The position numbers were made by a program, and so were the translations under genes. Source: Alphaproteobacteria bacterium (GTDB lineage: Bacteria; Pseudomonadota; Alphaproteobacteria; Caulobacterales; Maricaulaceae). Taken from it: a DNA stretch of 64,000 nucleotides. The stretch is taken from the NCBI GenBank assembly GCA_016124675.1, contig WGNG01000021.1, positions 1 through 64,000 of the forward strand, written 5' to 3'. Position 1 is the stretch's first letter. Every line of letters starts with the position of its first letter. Below the pieces are notes generated by a model. That model was not told the origin of the DNA. It ran no database searches and was given only the letters and a program-made list of their open reading frames with translations. Positions 17,780 to 26,503 of the stretch are shown here, piece by piece.

Positions 17780-19228
17780 ATGACCATGATCGTCACGGAG
17801 TTTGAGCGCGACGAGCTCACCACGCCGCTCAACCAGCTCAACCCCTATCTCAAGGGCGTCTACGCGCCGGTGCGCCAGGAGATCACTGCGCTGGACCTGC
17901 AGGTGGAGGGCGAGATACCGCGCGATCTGCACGGGCTGTACGTGCGCAACGGGCCGAACCCGCTCAACGCGCCCCGGGGCATGCACCACTGGTTTGACGG
18001 CGACGGCATGCTGCACGGCATTTATTTCGAGAACGGCAAGGCGGAATACCGCAACCGCTATGTCCGTTCAGCCGATCACCAGGCCGAGCGCGCCGGCGCG
18101 CTGGACGCAGGCGGCATCATGATGCCCGCCATCAAGACCCGGCGCCCGACGACCTACAAGGATACGGCCAATACCGACGTCGTGTTTCACAACGGCTCGC
18201 TGATGGCGCTGTGGTACGTGTCCGGCCAGCCGGTGCGGGTGGATGCGCGCACGCTCGAGACGGTGCGCACCGAGACCTTCTCCGGCCGCCTGCCGAAAAA
18301 CGTGTCAGCCCATTCCAAGGTCGATCCGGAGACCGGCGAGTTCGTGTTCTTCGATTACGATCTGTACCGGCCGGTGATGAGCGCCGGCGTGATTTCGCGC
18401 GACAATGAACTCAGCTGGTTCCGCGAGATCGAACTGCCCGGTCCGCGCCTGCCGCATGACATGGCGATCACCGAAAACTACATGGTGCTGATGGACCTGC
18501 CTGTGGTGTTCACCGAGTCCGGCCTGCGCAACGGCATGTGGCAGATCAAGCAGCCCAAGGGTCAGGCGACGCGGTTCGGCGTGCTGCGCAAGGACGGGAC
18601 CGGCGATGTGCGCTGGTTCGAGGCCCCGCCGTGCTACATCTATCATGGCGTCAATGCGTGGGAGGAGGGCGACGAGATCGTCTTCTTCGCCTGCAAGATG
18701 ATCCCCAACGGTCTGAAGCCCGACCCCGCCTTCGGCCCGTATGCGCCCATGGTGGGCGTGCTGGCGCTGCAGGCCGTGCTGCACGAGTGGCGCTTCAATC
18801 TGAAGACCGGCGCCGTCACCGAGCGGCCGGTGGATGACCGGGTGACCGAGTTCCCGGTGATCAATCTCGACAGGACCGGGCGCAAGAGCCGGTATTCCTA
18901 CCATGTCTCCATCCCCAACACGCAGACCCAGGTCTTTGACGGGCTGGTGAAGTATGATCTGTCCACCGGGCAGGGCGATCACCATGGCTTCGGCGCCGGG
19001 CGCTTCGGCTCCGAGCCGGCCTATGCGCCCCGCATCGGCGCGATGGATGAGGATGATGGCTATGTCATCAGCTTCGTGTTCGATGCGCAGAGCGGCGCCT
19101 CCGAAGCGCTGATCCTCGACGCCAAAGACTTTACCCGGCCGCCTCTGGCGCGGGTCAAGCTGCCCCAGCGCGTGCCTGCGGGCTTCCACGGCGCCTGGGC
19201 GCCGGGCGGCCAGATCCGCGCCGCCTGA
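17780..19228 (+). CDS. Carotenoid cleavage oxygenase (RPE65/CCD family)
   Basis: This 482-residue protein is a seven-bladed propeller oxygenase. The four iron-binding histidines are visible at about His178 (SAHSK), His226 (LPHDMA), His289 (IYHGVNAW) and His470 (GFHGAW). Other family blocks are GLYVRNGPNP and HHWFDGDGMLHG near the N-terminus. The family splits a carotenoid or stilbene double bond with O2 to give aldehydes or ketones. There is no signal peptide, so it acts in the cytoplasm or at the membrane. It is transcribed away from the thiolase pair, 190 bases off, and an AAGGAGAG ribosome-binding site precedes the ATG. Whether the substrate is a carotenoid or a lignin-type stilbene cannot be told here. 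Confidence 0.87.
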   Translation: MTMIVTEFERDELTTPLNQLNPYLKGVYAPVRQEITALDLQVEGEIPRDLHGLYVRNGPNPLNAPRGMHHWFDGDGMLHGIYFENGKAEYRNRYVRSADHQAERAGALDAGGIMMPAIKTRRPTTYKDTANTDVVFHNGSLMALWYVSGQPVRVDARTLETVRTETFSGRLPKNVSAHSKVDPETGEFVFFDYDLYRPVMSAGVISRDNELSWFREIELPGPRLPHDMAITENYMVLMDLPVVFTESGLRNGMWQIKQPKGQATRFGVLRKDGTGDVRWFEAPPCYIYHGVNAWEEGDEIVFFACKMIPNGLKPDPAFGPYAPMVGVLALQAVLHEWRFNLKTGAVTERPVDDRVTEFPVINLDRTGRKSRYSYHVSIPNTQTQVFDGLVKYDLSTGQGDHHGFGAGRFGSEPAYAPRIGAMDEDDGYVISFVFDAQSGASEALILDAKDFTRPPLARVKLPQRVPAGFHGAWAPGGQIRAA

Positions 19229-19264
19229 CCACGCAGGGCCCGGACCCTTCAAAACTCAGCGCGG

Positions 19265-20974
19265 TCATGCGGCGCTGCCCGCCGGGACGGGTTCGCGGAA
19301 CTGCACGATGCGGAAGCGGTTCGCCACGAACGCCAGATCGGCCAGGCATGCATTGCCCGCCGGATTGAGCCCCGTGACATGGTAATCGGAATAGGCCGCC
19401 GCGAAATTGATCGGCATGCGGTCATCCATGTTGATCCAGAGCGAGGCGCCCGCCTCGGCGAACCGGTCCTGCGCCTGCGCGATGAAGTCCCGGTCGGCGG
19501 AGTAGAGATAGGATGAGATCGCGCCGCGCTCGCGCGCGATGCGCGCGGCATTCTCCAGCGCCGCCTCGCGTGACGCCTCGCGGATCAAGAAGCAGACCGG
19601 GGCGAACACCTCCTCGCCATAGAGATCGATCCGGTCCGCATCGACGGCGACCACCAGCGGCGTCGCGGTGCGCGCATCGGGGAAATCGGGATGGGCGTAG
19701 GGACGCGAATCCAGCAGCACCTCTCCGCCTGACGCCAGAACGCGCGCGCGCACATCCGCGATGAGATCCAGCGACTGCTCGGCCTGCATCGCGGCGCACA
19801 GGCCTGCGGCGCGCGCCGGGTCCGCCGTCCGCTCGGCGATCGCGGCGGTGATGCGGGCGGCCATCGCGCCGAAGTCCAGCGCGCCGCCCTGCGCGCGAAC
19901 GCCGGTTGCAGGGATGTGGATGTTCTGCGGGCTGGTGCACATCTGGGCGGAGAAGCCGCACAAACCGTTCGCCAGCCCGCCAATGCAGGCGTCGATATCG
20001 TCAAAACTGTCGACCACCACGCCATTGCACCCGGCAGTCTCGGTATAGACCAGCCGGTCGGCGCAGTGTTCCTCGATCCACGCCCCGAAGCGCTGGCTGC
20101 CGGTATAGTCGATGATGGCGCAGGCTTGATGGCGCAGAAGGTCGATGGTGACGGGCGCCTCGCGCTCATCGGCGGCCAGCAGCACCATGTTGGGATCAAG
20201 CCCGGCGCAAACCAGCACCTCGCGCATCCGCTTCACCGCCAGCGCCACCGGCAGAATGCCATTGGGGTGGGGTTTCAGTATGGCGCCATTGCCGGTCATC
20301 AGATTGGCGAACACCGCCGGATAGGCGTTCCACAGAGGAAATGTGGCGCAGCAGACCACCACCGCGACGCCGCGCGGGCGCAGGCGGTAGCTCTTCTTCA
20401 GGCGCACCCGGCCGGTGTGGCCGAAATCCTTTTCCCACTCGGCCTCGCGCGGCACATCCGCCATCGCCTTGTAGGCATAGGCCAGCGCCTCCACCCCGCG
20501 ATCCAGCGCATTGGCCCCGCTGCCCGAGAACGCCATGAGATAGGCCTGACCGGCGGTATGCATGGTGGCGTGGGCGTTGACGAAGGCCTGTTCCTCCAGC
20601 GCGAACGCCATCTCGAAGCACACCCCGGCGCGTTCCTCGGGGCTCAGCCGGTTCCATGGCGTCATGGCGTCGCGCGCTGCAGCAAACAGCGCGTCCGGGT
20701 CCGATTTCGGATAGGCGATGCCCAGCTTTTCTTGCGTGTAGGGCGAGATCTCGTGCCCTACGCTGCCGATCGTCCCGGGCTGATCAAGCTCGAACGGACG
20801 GCCCAGCATCGCCTCGAAACGCGCCTTGCCGTCAGCGGGCGCCGCCTCGCCATGGATTTTGGAGCTGGGCGATTCCCTGAACGGGCTCCACTGCTCGCGC
20901 GTCGCGCACGCGTGCAGGGCGGCCTGCAGGCGGGGCGCGTGACGCCGGGACAATTCATGGGGCAAGGCGGTCAT
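19265..20974 (-). CDS. paaN: PaaN-type aldehyde dehydrogenase
   Basis: The 569-residue protein is an aldehyde dehydrogenase family member with the long N-terminus of PaaN proteins. The general-base glutamate is Glu312 (YTETAGCN) and the catalytic cysteine is Cys346 (SAQMCTSPQN). The NAD(P)-binding stretch is around 205-300 (FPLWNAYPAVFANLMTGNG, KPHPNGI). PaaN-like enzymes have been linked to phenylacetate breakdown, but no paaABCDE or paaZ genes are in the window, so the substrate here is open; a semialdehyde or long-chain aldehyde is possible. A GGAG ribosome-binding site supports the start. It converges with the carotenoid oxygenase gene, whose aldehyde products it could conceivably oxidise. 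Confidence 0.75.
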   Translation of the reverse strand: MTALPHELSRRHAPRLQAALHACATREQWSPFRESPSSKIHGEAAPADGKARFEAMLGRPFELDQPGTIGSVGHEISPYTQEKLGIAYPKSDPDALFAAARDAMTPWNRLSPEERAGVCFEMAFALEEQAFVNAHATMHTAGQAYLMAFSGSGANALDRGVEALAYAYKAMADVPREAEWEKDFGHTGRVRLKKSYRLRPRGVAVVVCCATFPLWNAYPAVFANLMTGNGAILKPHPNGILPVALAVKRMREVLVCAGLDPNMVLLAADEREAPVTIDLLRHQACAIIDYTGSQRFGAWIEEHCADRLVYTETAGCNGVVVDSFDDIDACIGGLANGLCGFSAQMCTSPQNIHIPATGVRAQGGALDFGAMAARITAAIAERTADPARAAGLCAAMQAEQSLDLIADVRARVLASGGEVLLDSRPYAHPDFPDARTATPLVVAVDADRIDLYGEEVFAPVCFLIREASREAALENAARIARERGAISSYLYSADRDFIAQAQDRFAEAGASLWINMDDRMPINFAAAYSDYHVTGLNPAGNACLADLAFVANRFRIVQFREPVPAGSAA

Positions 20975-21146
20975 GTCAGGGCTCCGGGCCGGTCAGCTCA
21001 TCGAAGGGCGCGCGCATGGTGGCGCAGACGGGTTTGGTTGTCCAAGCCACATGGGGGCCTGCGCCGTCCGGGCCGGCGATGGCAGAGCGCGCGGCTTGCA
21101 CCTCCCGCCGCGGATGCGGGCGGGCGTTCTGCCACGGAAGCCCCCC

Positions 21147-22157
21147 CTACCTGCGCAAATCCCGCCCCTCGCGCCAGGCGGCGATATCCTCGCGGCGGAC
21201 CTTGCATTGATCGCCGGGCATGGAGTGCTTGACCGCCATCAGGGTGAGGGCGTCGGCAAGGGCGGTCTGGCGGTTCGCGCCGCGGGCGAGGCCGTCGATC
21301 AGGCCGGCGGCGAAGGCGTCGCCGCCGCCAATGCGCTCCACGATGCCGTCGAGCGGCTCAGGCCCGGCGTCCACAACGCCGTCGCGGCTGATGAGGCGCG
21401 CGGCGAGCGTCTGGTCCAGCGTGCCGCGCGTGTCGCGGAAGGTCGTGGCGATATGGGCCAGGTCCGCGAAGGCGGCGAAGGCGGCCCTGGCGCCGGCCGC
21501 CAGGCTGGCGTGCGGGTCTGACACCGCCTCGAAACTGACGATTCGGGCGAGATCCCCGGCGCTGGCGAACAGGACGGTGACATGGGCGGCGAGCGCGCGC
21601 AGCACGCCCGCCGCTTCCGCCTCGCGCCCGCCCCACAGCATGGGCCGGTAATTGACGTCGAACGAGACCTGCGCGCCTTGCGCGCGCGCGGCGCTGGCGG
21701 CGTCCAGCGCGGCGCGGGCGGGACCCGCCCCCAGCGCCGGGGTAATGCCCGACAGGTGCAGCCAGGTGACGCCGTCCAGCGCACGCGCCCAGTCCCATTC
21801 TTCAGGCGGCGTCAGGCAGAAGGCCGAATGGGCGCGGTCATAGACGATCTCCGCCGGCCGGCGCATGGCGCCGCTGGCATGGAAATAGACGCCCATCCGC
21901 CCCTCGCTGCGCAGCACATGGCCGGTGTCGACCCCGTTGCGGCGCAATTCGCCCAGGCACGCCTCGCCCAGCGCGTTGACGGGCAGCGCGGTGATGACGC
22001 GCGCGCGGTTGCCCAGCGCCGCGAGCCCGGCGGCCACATTGGCCTCGGCGCCGCCGAACCAGGCCTCCAGCCGGCCCGACTGCAACAGGGCTTCGCGCCC
22101 CGGCGCCGCCAGGCGCAGGAGAACTTCGCCGAACACGGCCGCGTTAAGCGTGGTCAT
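21147..22157 (-). CDS. kdgK: 2-keto-3-deoxygluconate kinase (PfkB family)
   Basis: The 336-residue product has the PfkB ribokinase fold: an N-terminal FGGAEANVAAGLAALG substrate region and the C-terminal GGGDAFAAGLIDG motif with the catalytic aspartate and anion hole. It phosphorylates 2-keto-3-deoxygluconate to KDPG, which enters the Entner-Doudoroff pathway. It is the last gene of a uxaA-reductase-kdgK operon: its ATG overlaps the preceding stop by four bases. Both the galacturonate branch and the KduI/KduD branch of the neighbouring genes end in its substrate, which supports KdgK over other sugar kinases. Confidence 0.87.
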   Translation of the reverse strand: MTTLNAAVFGEVLLRLAAPGREALLQSGRLEAWFGGAEANVAAGLAALGNRARVITALPVNALGEACLGELRRNGVDTGHVLRSEGRMGVYFHASGAMRRPAEIVYDRAHSAFCLTPPEEWDWARALDGVTWLHLSGITPALGAGPARAALDAASAARAQGAQVSFDVNYRPMLWGGREAEAAGVLRALAAHVTVLFASAGDLARIVSFEAVSDPHASLAAGARAAFAAFADLAHIATTFRDTRGTLDQTLAARLISRDGVVDAGPEPLDGIVERIGGGDAFAAGLIDGLARGANRQTALADALTLMAVKHSMPGDQCKVRREDIAAWREGRDLRR

Positions 22158-23629
22158 GGATGAGGCTCCGATACGGTGGGCGCCGGCGGCGCGCCGCGCT
22201 CCAGGGCAAGGATGTCACGATAGCCGCGCGACAGCGCGGCGCGAAAGTGGGGGTGTTGCGCCAGTGCGGCGCCGAACACCGATGGCAGGGCGAGGAAGCG
22301 GGCCGTGTCCGTGTCCGGATCATCACTGCAGGACAGGGCGGTCCGGGTGAGGATCGCGGCCAGCGGATCGGTGAGGTCAGCGCCCGCCCTCGCCGACCGC
22401 ACCACAAAGCGCATCCACGCTGCGGCGGCGCGCGCCAGATGCTCCACGGGCCGGCCCGCAGCCAGATTGGCCGCCACCGTGCCGAGCAGTCTGACGGGCA
22501 GTTTCTGCGAGCTGTCCCAGGCGATCTGCGACAGGCGGTGCACGATCGACGGATTGGCGAAGCGCGTGAGCACGCTCGCGGCGTAAGTCTCAAGATTGAG
22601 CCCGTCCGGCGCGGCGAGGCCGGGCAGGATCTCATCGCGGATCAGGGCCTCGATCCCGGCGCGCAGCCAGGGATCGCTCATCGCCCCGGCGACGCTGGCC
22701 TGACCCATGGCCAGGCCCGTCCAGGCGAGCGCCGAATGGGCGCCGTTGAGCACGCGCAGCTTGACGAGGGCGTGACCCTCCACGTCGGACGTCACGATGG
22801 CGCCGCCCGCACCGAGCACCTCGACCGGCTCGGCGTCGGCAGCCTCGATCACCCAGGAGGTGAACGCCTCGCGCTGCACCGCCGCCTCGTCGCGCACGCC
22901 CAGCTCGGCCTCCACCGCGTCCAGAAACGCCGGATCGCTGGCCGGGGTGATGGAATCCACCATGGTGCGCGGGAACACGGCCTGCGCCTCGATCCAGCCG
23001 GCCAGCGACGGGTCGGTCTGGCGGGCGAGGGTGATGACCGCCTGGGCCAGCTTGCGCCCGTTATCCTCCAGATTATCACAGCTCATGATCACCGGCGCCG
23101 CGGCGCCCGTCGACCGGCGCCGGGCGAGGGCGGCCACCAGCCAGCCCGGCGCGCTGCGCGGCGTGGCGGGGTGGGCGAGGTCGTGGACAATGTCGCGATG
23201 GGTCAGGTCCAGCGCGCCGTCCGGCGCCAGGCAATAGCCCTTTTCGGTGACGGTCAGGGTGATGAGGCGGGTTTGCGGACCGGCGAGAGCCATCAATGTC
23301 CCCCACGGGTCGTCCTGTGACCCGACAGCGCGCCGTATTGACCCGATCACGCGTGTTTGTGTCCCCGCATGGAGACACTTCAGCGTGAACAATCCGCCCT
23401 GCGCGCGCAGCGCATCCAGGGTGTCCCGGCTGCGCAGGGCGACGACGTCAATGCCCCAGCGCGGGTCTGTTTCCAGAATATCATCAATGAGTTGAGCCTG
23501 GTGGGCGCGGTGAAACGCGCCCGGTCCGATATGGACGATCGCGCTGCCCACCCGGGCGCGGTCATAGCCGGGACGGCGCACATGGGCGGGCAGGGTTATC
23601 AGGCGCGCCGGCGTCAGGCGCGCGCTCAT
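22154..23629 (-). CDS. uxuB: Hexuronate reductase, mannitol dehydrogenase family (fructuronate/tagaturonate reductase)
   Basis: This 491-residue protein has the long-chain mannitol dehydrogenase layout: IVHIGPGAFHRAHQAQLIDD at the N-terminal nucleotide-binding region, TEKGYCLAP, then SCDNLEDNG and FPRTMVDSITP, followed by an all-helical C-terminal domain. The GPGAFHRAHQA motif is closest to fructuronate reductase and mannitol 2-dehydrogenase. The gene is sandwiched, with four-base overlaps on both sides, between altronate dehydratase and kdgK. In that pathway the needed step is tagaturonate to altronate, so it may work as a tagaturonate reductase despite UxuB-like sequence. No mannonate dehydratase (uxuA) is in the window. 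Family assignment is firm; substrate is inferred. Confidence 0.82.
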   Translation of the reverse strand: MSARLTPARLITLPAHVRRPGYDRARVGSAIVHIGPGAFHRAHQAQLIDDILETDPRWGIDVVALRSRDTLDALRAQGGLFTLKCLHAGTQTRVIGSIRRAVGSQDDPWGTLMALAGPQTRLITLTVTEKGYCLAPDGALDLTHRDIVHDLAHPATPRSAPGWLVAALARRRSTGAAAPVIMSCDNLEDNGRKLAQAVITLARQTDPSLAGWIEAQAVFPRTMVDSITPASDPAFLDAVEAELGVRDEAAVQREAFTSWVIEAADAEPVEVLGAGGAIVTSDVEGHALVKLRVLNGAHSALAWTGLAMGQASVAGAMSDPWLRAGIEALIRDEILPGLAAPDGLNLETYAASVLTRFANPSIVHRLSQIAWDSSQKLPVRLLGTVAANLAAGRPVEHLARAAAAWMRFVVRSARAGADLTDPLAAILTRTALSCSDDPDTDTARFLALPSVFGAALAQHPHFRAALSRGYRDILALERGAPPAPTVSEPHP

Positions 23630-25140
23630 AGCGTCACTCCCCGCTTCCAGATGGCGATCTCGCGTTCTTCATTGATTTCATTGCGGGTTTTCGCGCCCGA
23701 GGCGGTCGCCAGCAAGAGCTCGAACAGGCGGACAGACGCCGCGTCAAGCGTCTCGCCGTCCAGCAATGTCCCCGCGTCAAAATCGATCCAGTGCCCCTTC
23801 CTGCGCGCCAGGTCGCTATTGGACGCGATTTTCAGCGTCGGGACAGGAAAGCCCAGCGGCGTGCCGCGTCCTGTTGTGAAAACAATGAGATGCGCCCCGG
23901 CTGCGGCCAGAGCGGTGGAGGATACCGCATCATTGCCGGGCGCCTCCAGCAAGGTCAGGCCCGGGGTGTGCGCCTGCTCGCCATAGCCGATGACAGAGGT
24001 GAGCGCCGCCTGGCCGGCTTTCTGTACCGCGCCCAGCGACTTCTCCTCCAGCGTGGTGATGCCGCCGGCGATGTTTCCAGGCGACGGGTTTTCGTGAACC
24101 GGCTGATTATTATCTGTAAAATAGCGCTTGAACCGGTCGACGAGGTCAGCGCCGGCGTCAAAGATATCCCGGCTCACAGCCCGATTGAGGAGGAGGTGTT
24201 CGGCGCCGAAAATCTCCGGAATCTCGGTGATGAGGCTGGTCCCCCCTGCCGCCGTCACCATGTCGGTCATCCGCCCGGCCAGCGGATCCGCGGTGAGGCC
24301 GGAGAATCCGTCCGACCCGCCGCATTTCACCCCTATTTTCAATGCCTTGACAGGGCAGGGCGAGCGCCTGTCATGGCTTGCGGCGCCGGCCAGTTCAGCC
24401 GCCAGGGCCAGCCCGGTCTCAAGCTCATCCCCGTCCGACTGGGCCTTGAGCGCGCGCACGCGCGCCGGATCAAGCCCGGGCGCGGCTGCCAGCAGCGCAT
24501 CTATCTGATTGGATTCGCAGCCCAAACCGATGATCAGCACGCCGCCTGCATTGGGATGCCCGGCCAGCGCGGCCAGGATGGAGCGCGTGTCAATGAGATC
24601 ATCGCCCAGCTGGGAACAGCCGAACGGATGGGTGATCGCATGGATTCCATCCACCGCGCCGGCATGCCGCCGCGCCGCCTCCGATGCGATGCGCCGCGCG
24701 GTCTGCGCGACGCAGCCGACCGTGGCTATGATCCAGATTTCACTGCGAATTCCAACGCGGCCATCCTTGCGCCGATATCCGTCAAAGCGGCGCTCCGGCA
24801 TGGACGGGGCAGGTTGCGCGCTGGCGGCATGAGGCGCGTACAGCCACGCGCTGCCTGCCGTCAGCGCCGTCCTCACATTGTGCGTATGCACGTGCTCGCC
24901 GGGCGCGATATCACACACCGCCACGCCCATCGGCCAGCCATAGCGCACCACCGTCTCGCCCGCCTTCGTCGGCGCGAGGGCGAGCTTGTGACCGCGAGGA
25001 ATGGGGCTGGTCAGTGCAAGTATCTGATCCTTATGCGCCAGGCGTTCGCCTGCGGACAGGTCGCGCAGCGCCACCGCCACCGTGTCGAGCGGCGAGACCT
25101 GGAAATGGCTGAGGCCGGTATGGCCTGTCGCGTCGCTCAT
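23626..25140 (-). CDS. uxaA: Altronate dehydratase
   Basis: The 504-residue protein joins an N-terminal SAF domain (about residues 15-90, SPIPRGHKLA, GEHVHTHNV) to the large UxaA catalytic domain (FDGYRRKDGRVGIRSEIW, THPFGCSQLGDD, LGCESNQID, KCGGSDGFSGLTA, FTTGRGTPLGFP). It dehydrates D-altronate to 2-keto-3-deoxygluconate. ATG 25140 is preceded by AGGGG; a slightly longer frame from 25161 would place the ribosome-binding site inside the gene. It is the first gene of the uxaA-reductase-kdgK operon, and an operator of the regulon lies about 30 bases upstream, between it and the divergent LacI gene. Confidence 0.9.
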   Translation of the reverse strand: MSDATGHTGLSHFQVSPLDTVAVALRDLSAGERLAHKDQILALTSPIPRGHKLALAPTKAGETVVRYGWPMGVAVCDIAPGEHVHTHNVRTALTAGSAWLYAPHAASAQPAPSMPERRFDGYRRKDGRVGIRSEIWIIATVGCVAQTARRIASEAARRHAGAVDGIHAITHPFGCSQLGDDLIDTRSILAALAGHPNAGGVLIIGLGCESNQIDALLAAAPGLDPARVRALKAQSDGDELETGLALAAELAGAASHDRRSPCPVKALKIGVKCGGSDGFSGLTADPLAGRMTDMVTAAGGTSLITEIPEIFGAEHLLLNRAVSRDIFDAGADLVDRFKRYFTDNNQPVHENPSPGNIAGGITTLEEKSLGAVQKAGQAALTSVIGYGEQAHTPGLTLLEAPGNDAVSSTALAAAGAHLIVFTTGRGTPLGFPVPTLKIASNSDLARRKGHWIDFDAGTLLDGETLDAASVRLFELLLATASGAKTRNEINEEREIAIWKRGVTL

Positions 25141-25170
25141 CAGCGCCCCTATCCCTCTCATTCACGGCAC

Positions 25171-25184
25171 GGAAACCGGTGTCA
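25171..25184. promoter_or_regulatory. Operator of the hexuronate regulon, upstream of uxaA
   Basis: The site contains ACCGGTGTCAT (25175-25185), the exact reverse complement of the shared 11-mer ATGACACCGGT. The left half is degraded (GGAA instead of TGAC). It lies about 30 bases upstream of uxaA and in the shared control region with the divergent LacI gene, so it could serve both and allow autoregulation. Confidence 0.65.
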
Positions 25185-25321
25185 TTTGACGGCCGCTTGT
25201 ACGCCAGCGTGCCCGCCAGCGCTACATCGCTGCGTCACAAGCGGCTTGGCGCCCTGTCGGTGCGCTGTGCTATGCCAGTCCAGAAGGCGGGACGCGCCAG
25301 GGCTGTTCTCGGGAATTTTCA

Positions 25322-26395
25322 ATGACAAGCAGACGCCCCGACTATGAGGAGGAGGCGGATCGCGGCGGCGGCGCCCTGCGCAAGCGCGCCACGATCAATG
25401 ACATCGCCCGGCTGGCGGGCGTGTCGAAAAAGACCATCAGCCGCGTCATCAATGATTCGCCCTTCGTGAAGGTCGAAACCCGCGACAAGATCCACGCGAT
25501 CATGAAGGAGCTGGGCTATCGCCCGGACCCGCAGGCGCGCGGGCTCGCCTTCCGGCGCTCCTTTCTGATCGGCATGATCTACGACAACCCGAACCCGCAA
25601 TACGTGGTCAATGTGCAGCAGGGCATTCTGGAGGCGGTGCGCGAGTCCGGCTTCGAGCTCGTGGTGCACCCGTGCAACCGCGCAGACGCCGGCTTCCTTG
25701 ACCAGGTGCGCACCTTCGTGGAGCAGCTCAAACTGTTCGGCGTGGTGCTGACGCCGTCCGTGTCCGAGGACGATGACCTGGTCGCCATCCTGCGCGAGCT
25801 CGATTGTCCGTATGTCCGGGTCGCGTCCGTGTCGCTGGACGAGGCCGAGCGGATGATCGTCACGCATGACGCGGACGGCGCGGCAGAGGCGGCGCGGCAT
25901 CTGGCGGCGCTCGGCCATACGCGCGTCGCCTTCATCAGCGGCCCGCCGAGCTTCCGCTCCTCGCACGAGCGCCGCCGCGGTCTCGCCGAGGGGCTGGCCG
26001 AGCAGGGGATCACGCTGGAGGACCGCTACATCATCGAGGGCGCCTACACGTTCGACTCAGGCGTCGCCTGCGCGCGTGCGCTGCTTGCCATGGATGAGCC
26101 GCCTACGGCGATATTCACGGGCAATGACGAGATGGCGGCGGGCGTCTACACGGCGGCGCGCGACGCCGGCGTCTCGATCCCCGACGATCTGTCCGTGGTC
26201 GGGTTTGACGACAGCCCGATGGCGGCGCGCCTGTGGCCTCCGCTGACATCGGTGAAGCTGCCCATCCGCAATATGGGCCGGTTCGCGGCGGAAAAACTGA
26301 TCGATATGGCCACGCCCGAGAGCGAGCGGCGCACCCGCAGCCACCAGGTCGAGCCCGGCCTGGCGGTGCGCGGCTCTACCGCCTCCCCACGCTGA
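25322..26395 (+). CDS. LacI-family regulator of hexuronate/pectin genes
   Basis: The 357-residue protein has a LacI helix-turn-helix at about residues 22-45 (ATINDIARLAGVSKKTISRVIN), hinge sequence PDPQARGLAFRRS and a sugar-binding sensor domain ending in SVVGFDDSPMAARLWPPLTSVKLP. It is transcribed divergently from uxaA and precedes uxaC, kduI and kduD. The five-copy, CG-centred palindrome TGACACCGGTGTCA in surrounding promoters has the form expected for LacI-family operators, and this is the only regulator within that gene group. The likely effector is 2-keto-3-deoxygluconate or a related acid; that is inference. Confidence 0.87.
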   Translation: MTSRRPDYEEEADRGGGALRKRATINDIARLAGVSKKTISRVINDSPFVKVETRDKIHAIMKELGYRPDPQARGLAFRRSFLIGMIYDNPNPQYVVNVQQGILEAVRESGFELVVHPCNRADAGFLDQVRTFVEQLKLFGVVLTPSVSEDDDLVAILRELDCPYVRVASVSLDEAERMIVTHDADGAAEAARHLAALGHTRVAFISGPPSFRSSHERRRGLAEGLAEQGITLEDRYIIEGAYTFDSGVACARALLAMDEPPTAIFTGNDEMAAGVYTAARDAGVSIPDDLSVVGFDDSPMAARLWPPLTSVKLPIRNMGRFAAEKLIDMATPESERRTRSHQVEPGLAVRGSTASPR

Positions 26396-26436
26396 CATCC
26401 GCGCGCCCGAGCCGCAGCGGCCCTTGAATTCGGTTA

Positions 26437-26450
26437 TGACACCGGTTACC
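26437..26450. promoter_or_regulatory. Operator of the hexuronate regulon, upstream of uxaC
   Basis: TGACACCGGTTACC, with the exact shared 11-mer ATGACACCGGT at 26436-26446. It sits about 55 bases upstream of the uxaC start and downstream of the LacI gene, so uxaC-kduI-kduD probably has its own regulated promoter. The right half reads TACC rather than GTCA, the same variant as the site at 37568. Confidence 0.7.
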
Positions 26451-26503
26451 AAAGCGCGTGCGGCGCCGGCGCTCAGAACAACAAGGCCCCCGGGAGGAAC
26501 GCC

